Of a stretch of DNA of 64,000 bases, positions 60,401 to 64,000 are shown piece after piece. This DNA comes from Colias croceus (Eukaryota; Arthropoda; Insecta; Lepidoptera; Pieridae), in assembly GCF_905220415.1 (NCBI RefSeq), contig NC_059554.1, positions 9,015,001 to 9,079,000 of the forward strand, read 5' to 3'. The notes beneath the pieces were generated by a model that saw only the letters and a list, made by a program, of their open reading frames with translations, did no database searches and had not been told where the DNA came from. The translations under genes and the position numbers were made by a program. The first letter of the stretch is position 1, and each line of letters opens with the position of its first letter.

Positions 60401-63285
60401 TAATAATGAAGATACAACGGGTAAGTAGTTTTATTTAATGCATTTAAGTAGGTACTTATTGAATCTATGAGATGCAGGTATGTACGCTTTATCCACTTTT
60501 GATTCATTCCCGATTGTGGAGTGATAAAAAGATAGTTCGTTAATTATTAAGTACAAGAGGAATCCTGTGTGGATTTACGTATTTTAACGACACTGTTGTT
60601 GTTCACGAAGGCGAGTCGAATTATTAAGAGTCATTTTGTTACGATTCATCTGTCATTGTGAGATGAAACTACTAAACCCTGTTTTAAAATCAACTGTCGA
60701 TGATCTAGGTACCTACCTACTATTTTGGTAAAATACGTTTAGATTCAGATTCAGTACAGTACATTCAGCGCATATAATAATTTGTTTGATTTTAAAAGTC
60801 GCGCTGCCACTGTTTTGACCGGAACAAGGCCCTAGCCCGCGAAATTGAAAATTTTAACAAGTTTATTTAATTTTTTTTTAGGTTTGGTCACTGTTGCGTG
60901 TGATTTTTAGGGTTCCGTACCCAAAAAGTAAAACGAGACCCTATTACTAAGACTCCGCTGTCCGTCTGTCTGTCTGTCCCTCTGTCTCATGAACTGTGAT
61001 AGTTAGACAGTCGAAATTTTCATAGATGATGTATTTCTGATGCCGCTGTAACAACAAATACTAAAAAACAGAATAAAATAAATATTTAAGAGGCTCCCAT
61101 ACAATAAACCGTGATTTTTTGCCGTTTCTGTAGATAATGGTACGGAACTCTTCGTTGCGCGAGTCCAACTCGCACTTAGCCAGTTTTTTGTACATAGCGC
61201 ATGTACCTACAACATACTTAGTCGTCTAGTAGGGACACGGCTTTTATAAGAACTAATTATATTTTGCTGTCGCCATATATCTACGTATAAAAGCCACGCG
61301 GCTTTATTGTTTTGATTTAAAGCTTTTTTCTTTTTTTTACAGAAGATAACGAAGAACCTTATACGTCGATGCCTCTGGAGAAGCTTTCTTCACCTTCAAG
61401 CGATATTCAGGCCATATTACATCTCATTCCACAATATGCACAGAGTTTTTATAACAATCTTATTAGTGATGATGCAATAGAAGACCACATAGATGGACTA
61501 GACAAGGTGGATTTCAAAATCCAATTTGATGATAACGTCGAATAAACGTCCTCTATATGTATTATTTTATATATCTTTTTAATAAAAGCTTTATTACGAT
61601 ATTATAAATACATAGTTTCATTTATATCATTAAATCCCTGGGTTGTGGTTCTTTTTTGTATAAGAGAAAACCTATCAATTGATAAATGTTAAAAGGAACC
61701 ACATGCACATTTTCTTAATTATCTAGAAAGTTTAAGAGTATTCAGAACAAATTTATATACACATACTTAAATAAGTAATTTATCAATGAATTTAAATAAA
61801 ATAAATATTAATTTTACTTCATCTAACAGAGCTGCAAATGTTTTTGTAAATCCTTTGATATCTCAGAAGTGCGTATTTGCTGGTTGGTTCCTTTTTGCTT
61901 AAATACGGACAATTATAGTAATTACTGAATACGACGACGGTAATCGTTGGAATATATCGAAATGTACTGATTTGTATCATGATAACCGTTATTTCAAATT
62001 GTGTTGGGACGTGTCCCTTATGCTCTAACCGGTTATTATTTGGAAATCAAATAATTTACCAAACACGTTAAACTTCAGAAAACGAAGTAGCAATTGGAGT
62101 TGGAAAACAAGAAATTCTTATGATATAGTAACACTTACAGATCCAAGTTTGGGCATAACATATTACTGTTTTAAAGAGTTTTTAATAGCACACTTTAAAA
62201 TATAAGAAGCAAGTAATTGGGACCACAAATTGCCTAATGCAGCAATACATAAAATAAATAAAATGCTACATTTTGATAGAAAAGGTTACTTGAATTAAAA
62301 AGATTACCATTTTTATCAAAAAGCGATCCTTTTGATAAAAAAATATTTAAATTTCAAGGTATAATACAATGTCTGCCATCTGAAAAGAATATAGCTAACA
62401 AAATAAATGATCTTAGTTACAAGCATTTCTTCTCGTTTCCCAAGAAATATAGTTCATTATTGTACCTTAAAAATATGATTAAAGCGAACTAGACTTGCTA
62501 CGAGAGTACATTATATTGTATCGTAAATATTTCAATTTATATTTCATAGTATAGTCAGAGGGATCCTTTGTTAGATATTGGAAAGTCTGACACGAAATAT
62601 TCATAATGAAGCTGAAAAACGAGTCGAACAATAAAATATGGCTCAACAATGCTCAATAAAGGTATTTCTATCAGTGAAGCGATCTAACCCTCGACCAAGG
62701 GCAGTATACACGAGGTCGTTCCGACTGACCGTAATTGTCTAAATCATTTTAATTCTGAGAACCCTTACTTATTTATGTAGCTATTCGACATTGGTAATGT
62801 TCCCATGTTACTTATTGCTGTAACGATTGAATCTAATGGCATGTAATAATTTTAGGTTTAGATTTTTAGCATACGTTCGAAATTTATGAAGGACGTGGGC
62901 GGTTTTATTATCATGAATACGTACCGCTTAATGACCGTTTACATATTTATAAGCGGTTTATTATTTTAAATAAGCTTTTTATTATGCTTTTGTCGATCAT
63001 AATGTGGGAAAAATGAGGTTTATATGTTATGATAAAACAAAATATGCCGATGAAAAAGATCGTATATTCTCCGTTTGTAATTTAAATATTATTATGTATA
63101 TAGAAACCGTGTACACACTACACGTGTACGTATAAACATGTGTACTTTGAAAACGAAAAATATTTTCCCTGTTTTAGATTTTACCAAAATGGGAAGCAGT
63201 GAAAACGGGAACAATATCATTCAAGTTCCGAACCAACGAACCGAACGGCTTAATCCTCTTCAACATGGGCGCGAAGCCACCAAGG
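3301..63285 (+). CDS. Nrx-1: Neurexin-1, internal exons (both ends of the gene outside the window)
   Basis: Presynaptic type I membrane adhesion receptor that binds neuroligins and organises synapses. The CDS joins 3301-3434, 22680-22824, 33501-33642, 49024-49173, 49661-49821, 50186-50212 (optional), 54271-54429, 56077-56229 and 63178-63285, which is 1179 nt or 393 codons. All introns are GT-AG and all phases match. Domain order seen is LNS1 (C-terminal half), EGF1 with six cysteines, LNS2, then the start of LNS3. Diagnostic stretches are 'SDVFVGGIPPS', 'LALPSVIFEPKF', 'DPCQHGGVC', 'KTRQPNGLLFYTG', 'NFIGCLKK', 'ADPVTF' and 'FKFRTNEPNGLILF', all as remembered from insect and vertebrate alpha-neurexins. 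Start, signal peptide, membrane anchor and PDZ ligand lie outside. Intron 2 exceeds 19 kb and intron 4 exceeds 15 kb. An alternative end is possible at 38133-38359. Identity is near certain; exact exon ends are high confidence from phase and homology. Confidence 0.95.
4548..5172 (-). mobile_element. LINE 3' fragment with end of reverse transcriptase ORF
   Basis: Reading the minus strand from 5172 gives 'CYQGPNIYNKLNEILSI' followed by 'CKRVVKEWIQ', the typical end of a non-LTR retrotransposon ORF2. A 3' UTR then runs to a poly(A) tail (about 22 T on the + strand at 4548-4569). A GT-rich microsatellite interrupts it. Heavily 5'-truncated. Confidence 0.65.
4785..4880. repeat. (TG)n microsatellite
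   Basis: Interrupted TG/TGTGAG runs spanning about 95 bp. The open frame across it is an artefact of the repeat. Confidence 0.9.
10072..10458 (-). pseudogene. Unidentified decayed coding remnant with one frameshift
   Basis: From 10458 downward, after an acceptor-like 'agttttag', the minus strand reads 'CYIYCDNCNYSTRSN', then 'YDKWFTMLVTVLKQFNFDF' and on to 'NWLA'. At a run of A near 10255 the coding signal moves to another frame ('DSFAKILYVPVNSKEMW', 'SIHVIVFERNTETINEV', 'FANVGYIHFITVFIES') and ends near 10072. Together about 125 residues of protein-like sequence. I do not recognise the family. A dying nested gene or transposon gene are both possible. Confidence 0.35.
12530..12690 (-). mobile_element. 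Lep1-like Helitron copy, 3' end lost
   Basis: Shares 'acgttttctctacataagaa', 'ccatcctcgtac' and 'atcgaaatcggttcagccg' with the copy at 2834. The CTAG terminus and GC box are degraded to 'gacgtcgccgaggtac'. Confidence 0.55.
13285..13442 (-). mobile_element. Lep1-like Helitron copy, second subfamily, partial
   Basis: Shares 'cgggataaaaaatagctta', 'gggtatcaaaatatctcc' and 'taacagacagacagacag' with the longer copy at 53066-53306. The CTAG end is missing. Confidence 0.5.
16292..16364. repeat. 15-nt tandem repeat, nearly five copies
   Basis: Unit 'gtatagtttgagtag' starting at 16292, 16307, 16322, 16337 and 16352. The second copy has one change and the last is incomplete. Confidence 0.9.
20209..20420 (-). 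mobile_element. CTAG-headed interspersed repeat, Helitron-like
   Basis: Starts 'actagctggcccggcgaact' on the + strand, a head familiar from lepidopteran interspersed repeats. Only the head is clear and the far end is a guess. Confidence 0.35.
21290..21463 (-). mobile_element. Lep1-like Helitron copy
   Basis: 'ctagcagtccgccctggctt', then 'cgcccgtggtacatatt' and 'atcgaaatcggtcca'. Same family and orientation as the copy at 2834. Confidence 0.65.
22680..22824 (+). CDS. Nrx-1: Nrx-1 exon: end of LNS1
   Basis: The acceptor 'aatccctttccag' ends at 22679 and the donor 'gtaagc' starts at 22825. The first base completes a serine codon left open by the previous exon, then 48 codons follow and the exon ends in phase 0. 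The peptide begins 'YNSKLSTLALPSVIFEP' and continues with 'GAVRNLVYSDLPG', the last beta-strands of LNS1. The C-terminal 'RRQELRHSRDLK' is the linker toward EGF1. A second AG at 22654-22655 would lengthen the exon by 24 nt in frame (see findings). Confidence 0.94.
24592..24776. mobile_element. 185-bp MITE with TTA target duplication
   Basis: Ends 'gggccgatttttcaat' and, inverted, 'gagctgatttttcaat', both continuing into 'ttggttaaaa', give terminal inverted repeats of about 28 bp with a few mismatches. TTA flanks both ends (24589-24591 and 24777-24779), as expected for PIF/Harbinger-type elements. Confidence 0.7.
25011..25175 (+). mobile_element. Lep1-like Helitron copy, plus orientation
   Basis: Complete copy reading 'atataaaaatgaatcgcaaa' to 'gggcgaagccggggcggacc' and ending gctagt. 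It is the reverse of the copies at 2834 and 21290. Confidence 0.7.
26188..26310 (-). mobile_element. Lep1-like Helitron fragment, third subfamily
   Basis: 'aaatcttcctctttaatcac' and 'gagacagacagcgagaag' match, inverted, the copy at 41440-41651. The CTAG end is missing. Confidence 0.45.
27562..27709 (+). mobile_element. 5'-truncated retroposon 3' end with (TTTGAG)n tail
   Basis: 'actatggagtttcttgccga', then 'ctgctttccgaatcggtgg', ending 'aataaataaatg' and 'tttgagtttgagttt'. A near-identical copy is at 37147-37290. The simple-repeat tail indicates a non-LTR or SINE 3' end. Confidence 0.7.
28925..29095 (-). mobile_element. Lep1-like Helitron copy, diverged
   Basis: Head 'ctagtggtccgccccggctt' plus 'cgcccgtggtacc' matches the family. 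The body differs ('tcaagttggatcgaactg'). Confidence 0.5.
29157..29223. repeat. Near-perfect 31-bp inverted repeat with 5-nt loop
   Basis: Arms 29157-29187 and 29193-29223 pair at 30 of 31 positions (25 innermost perfect, 'tacttacgcaatagtaacga' and its complement) around the loop 'gtact'. As RNA it would be a very stable hairpin on either strand. Confidence 0.9.
29757..29885 (-). mobile_element. Lep1-like Helitron fragment, third subfamily
   Basis: 'aaatcttcctcttgaatcac' and 'gacggagagcgggaagcgac' match the fragment at 26188 and, inverted, the copy at 41440. Confidence 0.45.
31494..31519. repeat. (GT)n microsatellite
   Basis: Uninterrupted GT run of about 25 bp. Open frames crossing it on both strands are artefacts. 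Confidence 0.9.
32514..32697 (-). mobile_element. Lep1-like Helitron copy, fourth subfamily
   Basis: 'ctagcggtccgccccggctt', then 'agcctatgttctttctcagg', 'aaagattgtctgtgccaaat' and 'catcaaaatcggtcca'. The body is shared almost exactly with 40036-40208. Confidence 0.65.
33423..33524 (+). repeat. Decayed tandem copy of the EGF1-exon acceptor region
   Basis: The stretch from 33423 ('ttgttccaatcgtcaac', then 'accaacgcaagc') repeats the sequence spanning the true acceptor at 33492-33524 ('ttgttccagtcgtcccgc', then 'accaacgcgagc'), 69 nt upstream and in the same reading frame. Where the functional copy has the AG of the acceptor, the upstream copy has AA. Both copies would read 'LFQSS...TNAS'. Confidence 0.7.
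33501..33642 (+). CDS. Nrx-1: Nrx-1 exon: first EGF-like domain
   Basis: Starts in phase 0 after 'tgctttgttccag' and ends in phase 1 before 'gtatgt' at 33643. The 47 codons hold a short linker 'SSRITNASGDA' and a complete EGF-like module: six cysteines, in CERRDPC, GGVC, PIC, EC and FC. Its core 'DPCQHGGVCISTDDGPICEC' is the EGF1 sequence expected between LNS1 and LNS2. The reading frame stays open upstream of the acceptor, and a second in-frame acceptor lies 36 nt upstream (33463-33464). This is the position of splice site 1 in vertebrate alpha-neurexins. Confidence 0.95.
34930..35119 (+). mobile_element. Helitron-like short repeat, plus orientation
   Basis: 'gtctgtttgtttgaacgcgc', 'cggtgttagataaccc', 'gcgggtgaaaccgcgg', ending cacagctag. 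The inverted counterpart is at 47053-47250. Confidence 0.6.
37147..37290 (+). mobile_element. 5'-truncated retroposon 3' end with (TTTGAG)n tail
   Basis: Second copy of the family at 27562: 'actatggagtttcttgccgg' through 'aagtctaattgaataaataa' and a short TTTGAG tail. Confidence 0.7.
38133..38359 (+). CDS. Nrx-1: Putative alternative terminal exon of Nrx-1 encoding a transmembrane tail
   Basis: An acceptor 'cgtttccattcag' ends at 38132. The exon opens with two bases (ga) that complete the one-base remainder g left by the EGF1 exon, exactly the phase used by the normal next exon at 49024. The frame then runs 74 more codons to TGA at 38357-38359. The 75-residue tail has a glycine-serine rich start (GGNLGGSS), a charged stretch, two cysteines (26 and 33), and an uninterrupted hydrophobic segment at about residues 38-66 including 'AIVLMVGFLLYVLAMVLVML'. 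It ends in a very short cytoplasmic tail finishing KEEC. An ATTAAA possible polyadenylation signal is at 38412-38417. Joined to EGF1 this would give a membrane-anchored LNS1-EGF1 protein lacking the usual neurexin C-terminus. No family match is recognised. Alternatives are an exon of another gene or a chance ORF, but phase, acceptor quality and the clean membrane segment argue for a real exon. Confidence 0.6.
38412..38417 (+). terminator. Possible polyadenylation signal ATTAAA for the alternative terminal exon
   Basis: ATTAAA 53 nt after the stop codon at 38359. It is a common variant signal; no canonical AATAAA lies closer. Weak on its own in AT-rich DNA. Confidence 0.3.
39038..40761. mobile_element. 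Non-autonomous hAT-like transposon with perfect 8-bp target duplication
   Basis: The left end 'cattgagataatatgaatat' and the inverted right end 'cattgagataatattatgaa' continue through 'atatggag', giving inverted repeats of about 35 bp with a 3-nt indel. 'atttccgc' flanks both sides (39030-39037 and 40762-40769), an exact 8-bp duplication as made by hAT transposases. GC-rich subterminal blocks lie inside each end (39085-39175 and 40640-40735). No transposase ORF is seen. A Lep1-like copy has inserted inside. Confidence 0.8.
40036..40208 (-). mobile_element. Lep1-like Helitron copy nested in the hAT-like element
   Basis: Head 'ctagaggtcggccccggctt', then the same body as the copy at 32514 ('aaagattgtctgtgccaaat'). 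It must have inserted after the hAT element arrived or moved within it. Confidence 0.65.
41440..41651 (+). mobile_element. Lep1-like Helitron copy, third subfamily, complete
   Basis: Starts near 'tcactacatagtataaaac', then an 8-nt unit 'gtccctat' repeated, and ends 'gggcgaagccgcgggcggta' followed by agctag. Both a TC start and a CTAG end are present, as in Helitrons. Confidence 0.65.
42956..45211 (+). CDS. LINE ORF2 fragment: endonuclease end, reverse transcriptase, C-terminal region
   Basis: An open frame of 751 codons with no internal stop. Residues 1-25 hold 'DLSNHALVS', the final block of the apurinic-type endonuclease, whose usual Ser-Asp-His is here Ser-Asn-His. The reverse transcriptase spans roughly residues 240-520. 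It has 'SGFRRQRGTATALTDVV', catalytic Asp373 in 'LVYLDYSRAFDT', 'RGVPQGSILGPLLFILY' near 432, and the YADD box at 465-468 with Asp467 and Asp468. 'NLGVIFD' follows. The C-terminal region has the 'RRRLHLASLLFNVI' and 'YLYNKLKWM' patterns seen in CR1/Jockey-type elements. The endonuclease is mostly missing, so this copy cannot move itself. The first codon is not a true start. Confidence 0.85.
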   Translation: MSRVEVDYIKDLSNHALVSCVLNIIKEKPKPKWISRRSLKNINLNDFNQSLISFDWDAILLLENVDEALNTLTANVLALYDFHAPKKTFKIKTEQYPWITHNIKLIMKHRDDAQTRARLTKHVSHIRYYNELRNYVKGALNREKKAYFDSYINANTNNPKVLWKHLKKHIRINPQRESLLPPHLRDPDSINMHFLNTPGPRHSPPTYISYFESQRYNNDAALTLKPVTDEDVWKAIRELSSQAIGSDDISLDMLKLTTPSTLKIITHIMNISISSNTFPTLWRNALVQPIPKKDHPDTYTDLRPISILPCMSKILEKIVHRQVVEYLETNRILPDLQSGFRRQRGTATALTDVVDNIIRAQDRGMSTILVYLDYSRAFDTLNIPLLLAKLSYYGFTQNAVSWFDSYLNNRTQTVMIKGENGAGIFSQCRSVERGVPQGSILGPLLFILYTADIINNIQFCKFHSYADDIQLYLSFKPDDTHDCLVKLNGDLNRISTWSANNTLVLNADKTKFMILGTPKQVKSIEQQNPVINIQGTVIERVREARNLGVIFDEQLRFEKYINSIIANCFYRLKVLYNIRSHLNTDMRIKLCESLILAKFNYADVMYGPRLLARTKKSIQRIQNACARFCWDIPARTHITPVLKSHKILNMESRRRLHLASLLFNVILTKAPAYLYNKLKWMDDGNRLYETRASLYKLSVPRNYTAAFRGSFTYSATRCWNNLPPPMRNCKTLQNFKFKYKKFVLAQFLNQP
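45449..45506 (+). other. Nested stem-loop in the LINE 3' UTR
   Basis: Outer stem 'ggactact' (45449-45456) with 'agtagtcc' (45499-45506). Inner stem 'gcctctcc' (45467-45474) with 'ggagaggc' (45483-45490) and an 8-nt loop. All 16 pairs are perfect. Inferred to be the 3' recognition structure for target-primed reverse transcription. Confidence 0.7.
47053..47250 (-). mobile_element. Helitron-like short repeat, minus orientation
   Basis: 'ctagctgcgctccgcggttt', then 'cacccgcgtggctccgctcc' and 'gataaatgggctatctaaca'. Inverted copy of the element at 34930-35119. Confidence 0.6.
48386..48945 (+). mobile_element. LINE remnant: C-terminal reverse transcriptase end with frameshift
   Basis: 'KYLGHFVTSTLSDDEDIERE' starts at about 48389 and runs in one frame to 48664, then a shift of frame near 48650 continues with 'CSASHMFVLYRVDDFYAILR' to a stop at about 48851. 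The A-rich tail is at 48905-48945. The 'YLGH' block and following residues are typical of the region after the reverse transcriptase core in non-LTR elements. Broken and 5'-truncated; it ends about 80 bp before an Nrx-1 exon. Confidence 0.75.
49024..49173 (+). CDS. Nrx-1: Nrx-1 exon: start of LNS2
   Basis: Acceptor 'catttgttacag' ends at 49023 and donor 'gtgaga' starts at 49174. The exon enters with two bases (ac, completing a codon with the preceding g) and leaves one base (g), 150 nt in all. It encodes 'KAPSEATFRGAEFLSYDL' and then 'DAISLYFKTRQPNGLLFYTG', the first strands of LNS2. The match to remembered Drosophila Nrx-1 is very close. Confidence 0.96.
49174..49660 (+). other. Nrx-1 intron, 487 bp
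   Basis: AT-rich intron with donor gtgaga and acceptor cttaag. No repeat or conserved element was recognised. Confidence 0.7.
49661..49821 (+). CDS. Nrx-1: Nrx-1 exon: LNS2 core
   Basis: Acceptor 'taccacttaag' (an AAG acceptor) ends at 49660; donor 'gtgaga' starts at 49822. Two bases complete a glycine codon, then 53 codons end in phase 0. The peptide contains 'DYLNLAVRDGGLSLTMGLGN' and 'FDDHQWHKLTVRRKIQE', a typical LNS core with the conserved W-H-K strand. The end after KIQE is the SS2 position, where the microexon at 50186 can be inserted. Confidence 0.96.
49822..50185 (+). other. Nrx-1 intron upstream of the microexon
   Basis: 364-bp intron ending in a T-rich tract directly before the microexon acceptor, which probably helps such a short exon to be recognised. 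Confidence 0.7.
50186..50212 (+). CDS. Nrx-1: Nrx-1 27-nt microexon at splice site 2 of LNS2
   Basis: Preceded by a T-rich tract and 'cacag', followed by the donor 'gtgaga' at 50213. It encodes nine residues, ITPFTSFCR, in phase 0-0, so it can be included or skipped without changing the frame. Insects carry a similar 'SITSFCR' insert here, and vertebrate neurexins carry their SS2 insert at the same place in LNS2. This site modulates ligand binding to LNS2 in vertebrates. Confidence 0.88.
50900..51059 (+). mobile_element. Lep1-like Helitron copy
   Basis: 'gaatcgccaaatgtgttggt' through 'gtacgaggatggttctta', ending gggctag. Same family as 25011-25175 with more changes. Confidence 0.6.
51445..51511. 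repeat. Perfect 35-nt tandem duplication, two copies
   Basis: 'ttggtttagaatcaacgaca' followed by 'tgtaatataaaa' occurs at 51445 and again at 51480 without mismatch. Likely a recent slippage event. Confidence 0.9.
53066..53306 (-). mobile_element. Lep1-like Helitron copy, second subfamily
   Basis: 'ctagctttccgcccgcggct', then 'cccgggataaaaagtagcct', 'gggtatcaaaatatctcc' and an AGAC tract. Closest relative in the window is 13285-13442. Confidence 0.65.
54271..54429 (+). CDS. Nrx-1: Nrx-1 exon: LNS2, third segment
   Basis: Acceptor 'tttcctacccag' ends at 54270 and donor 'gtacgc' starts at 54430. The exon is 53 codons in phase 0-0. It encodes 'VSAVVDDVYSEHAHVAGSF', 'ARVHTNFIGCLKK' and the strands between, including the cysteine near the LNS end. 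It is strikingly GC- and CpG-rich compared with the AT-rich flanks and the other exons. A long minus-strand reading frame over it is a shadow caused by this composition. Confidence 0.95.
54430..56076 (+). other. Nrx-1 intron of 1.6 kb
   Basis: Starts with a TAGTG-rich stretch and a fold-back element (54469-54570). The remaining 1.5 kb is AT-rich with nothing recognisable. Confidence 0.65.
54469..54570. mobile_element. 102-bp fold-back MITE-like element
   Basis: Arms 54469-54496 and 54543-54570 are inverted copies with 3 mismatches over 28 bp ('acacggacagctcgagcagt' on the left). A third partial copy 'ctcgagcagtccgtgta' sits in the middle. GC-rich island in AT-rich intron, 40 bp past an exon. 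Confidence 0.7.
56077..56229 (+). CDS. Nrx-1: Nrx-1 exon: end of LNS2 and LNS2-LNS3 linker
   Basis: Acceptor 'cttctcccag' ends at 56076; donor 'gtgagt' starts at 56230. It is 51 codons in phase 0-0. It encodes 'VEFSADTLRLNLIDLARTGS', the closing cysteine in 'EYAC', and 'ADPVTFVTRDAHL', the sequence that opens LNS3. Confidence 0.95.
58569..59140. mobile_element. 572-bp PIF/Harbinger-like element with TAA duplications and transposase remnant
   Basis: Left end 'ggcccttctgccattaggta' and inverted right end 'ggcccttctcccattacgat', flanked by TAA at 58566-58568 and 59141-59143. Near 58777-58870 the + strand reads 'SSDEEALAVFLFYRNRRRQR' and 'KSKKYW', which resembles the start of Harbinger transposases, then stops. 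So this is an internally deleted derivative of an autonomous element. Confidence 0.8.
60387..61545 (+). CDS. Small two-exon gene of unknown function nested in an Nrx-1 intron (78 aa)
   Basis: Exon 1 is 60387-60420 and exon 2 is 61343-61545. The donor 'gtaagt' is at 60421, the acceptor 'ctttttttttacag' ends at 61342, and the split codon is g+aa. An in-frame TAA lies upstream of the ATG, so this is the first start. The 78-residue product begins with an acidic, asparagine-rich stretch (MNTEDNNEDTTEDNEEP). It continues with a serine-proline segment 'SMPLEKLSSPSSDIQ', a probable helix around 'AILHLIPQYAQSFYNNLI', and an acidic end 'KVDFKIQFDDNVE'. No signal peptide or membrane segment is visible. 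An AATAAA signal follows at 61581. I do not recognise the family. Codon use and the clean splice sites argue for a real gene, either a host gene nested in neurexin or cargo of a mobile segment. Confidence 0.65.
60908..61191. mobile_element. 'gggttccgtacc' interspersed repeat in the intron of the nested gene
   Basis: 'agggttccgtacccaaaaag', then 'ccctattactaagactccgc', a CTGTC run, 'gtagataatggtacggaac' and 'gagtccaactcgcacttagc'. I recognise this as a very common lepidopteran repeat; its class is not certain. It accounts for about a third of the nested gene's intron. Confidence 0.65.
61581..61586 (+). terminator. Polyadenylation signal of the nested 78-aa gene
   Basis: AATAAA 36 nt after the stop codon at 61545, at a normal distance for a short 3' UTR. 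Confidence 0.6.
63178..63285 (+). CDS. Nrx-1: Nrx-1 exon: start of LNS3, last exon in window
   Basis: Acceptor 'ttccctgttttag' ends at 63177 and donor 'gtaggt' starts at 63286. It is 36 codons in phase 0-0, containing 'ILPKWEAVKTGTISFKFRTN' and 'EPNGLILFNMG', the first strands of LNS3 continuing directly from the previous exon. The remainder of LNS3 and everything downstream is outside the window. Confidence 0.95.
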
Positions 63286-64000
63286 GTAGGTTGCACGGTA
63301 AGGGGTGAAGCTTTTGGGGTTGAACCATCACTACAGAGTGATCATTAAGTCATCACCATCACCCAACATCATTAATGAATCATAAAACTTCTACTTCAAG
63401 CGCCTCTCATCTCATCTCATCTCATTACAAGCTTTAGGGGATTGCATAGTTTTTCTTTTCACTCATGTTATACGACCAATTTCATTTAGCAATAATGCGA
63501 TTGTTAATTGAAATTTGCAATCCCCTAGCAATTAACTTCAGTGGATAAGGGAAAGGCAATAAATTATTTTTCTGACTGACGTTTATGCGCCTCATAAAGT
63601 CGGTTTGTAAATTTTAATTAACGGGACGTAATATTTGAGGAAATATTATCCACTGAGTGAAGCTGCATGGTAGGTGGAGGTGATAAAAATGAAAGGACAC
63701 AGATGTAGGGGAATTTGTGTATGGTACCTTATAAAGTTTCACCCACTTTAAACGTTGGAGTGTTGTGTTTATCGTAATGAGTGTGCACGTAGCATCCTGA
63801 GCACAGTAACCCGTACCGATCTAGCACTTGACCCGAGCTATGGATTTCAGCAAATGCCGTTCGTATCGACCTGTGTTAATAGAAAGCTTACACGAAAGGG
63901 CTTTATTAATACCTACACAAATTCACACTGAGATATACACCTTATGTTAATTTCGACACAGATAACAGATATCTATGAACATAATATCACATACACACGT
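63286..64000 (+). other. Nrx-1 intron (partial) after the LNS3 exon
   Basis: Only a short CTCAT tandem run at about 63406-63425 is notable. The next exon is outside the window. Confidence 0.65.

Larger units (their letters stand above)
58350..61922. repeat. Inverted repeats bounding a 3.6-kb segment around the nested gene
   Basis: The left copy, 'cagtaattgtccgtattta' followed by 'tgcaaaatggaacca', is at about 58350-58383. The right copy is inverted at about 61880-61922, with a 9-10-nt insertion after the first 8 bases and two substitutions. No matching target duplication was found. The motif 'aaaa-ggaacca' recurs at least six times inside. Confidence 0.5.
56230..63177 (+). other. Nrx-1 intron of 6.9 kb hosting a nested gene
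   Basis: Contains a 3.6-kb inverted-repeat-bounded segment (about 58350-61922). Within it lie a Harbinger-like element (58569-59140), the 78-aa gene (60387-61545) and a 'gggttccgtacc' repeat (60908-61191). 56.3-58.3 kb holds several short open frames without coding character. 61.95-63.15 kb shows nothing recognisable. Confidence 0.6.

Noticed and set aside
1..64000. CRISPR arrays, rRNA genes, bacterial operons, riboswitches
   Set aside because: None seen; the sequence is an animal gene with long introns.

Overview
This is a gene-sparse, AT-rich stretch of an insect genome, almost certainly a moth or butterfly. It is dominated by the introns of one large gene on the + strand. The lepidopteran assignment is inference. 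It rests on a dozen copies of short interspersed repeats ending in CTAG next to a 'ggcttcgcccg' box (Lep1-like, Helitron type), a repeat carrying 'gggttccgtacc', and insect-type neurexin protein sequence.

The main gene is neurexin-1 (Nrx-1). Nine constitutive or optional internal exons were reconstructed by eye: 3301-3434, 22680-22824, 33501-33642, 49024-49173, 49661-49821, 50186-50212 (a 27-nt microexon), 54271-54429, 56077-56229 and 63178-63285. All splice phases agree, and together they give 393 codons. In order they encode the C-terminal half of LNS1, the first EGF-like domain, all of LNS2 and the first part of LNS3. The 5' end (signal peptide, start of LNS1) and the 3' end (rest of LNS3, later LNS and EGF domains, membrane anchor, PDZ ligand) lie outside the window.

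The most interesting feature is a phase-compatible alternative terminal exon at 38133-38359. If spliced to the EGF1 exon it would end the protein with a 75-residue tail holding one strong transmembrane segment. The result would be a short membrane-anchored LNS1-EGF1 neurexin. Possible in-frame tandem acceptors at two exons and the microexon at the canonical SS2 position add further splice diversity.

A small two-exon gene of unknown function (78 aa, 60387-61545) is nested in the intron before the LNS3 exon. It lies inside a 3.6-kb segment bounded by inverted repeats.

Mobile DNA fills much of the introns. The list includes a 5'-truncated LINE with an intact 751-codon ORF (about 42.94-45.66 kb) and two older LINE remnants. 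There is a 1.7-kb hAT-like element with a perfect 8-bp target duplication (39038-40761) and a 572-bp Harbinger-like element with TAA duplications (58569-59140). A 1.36-kb element with 34-bp terminal inverted repeats lies at 687-2054, along with several MITEs and many Lep1-like copies. Repeat and splice calls were made by reading alone. No alignment or transcript evidence was available.
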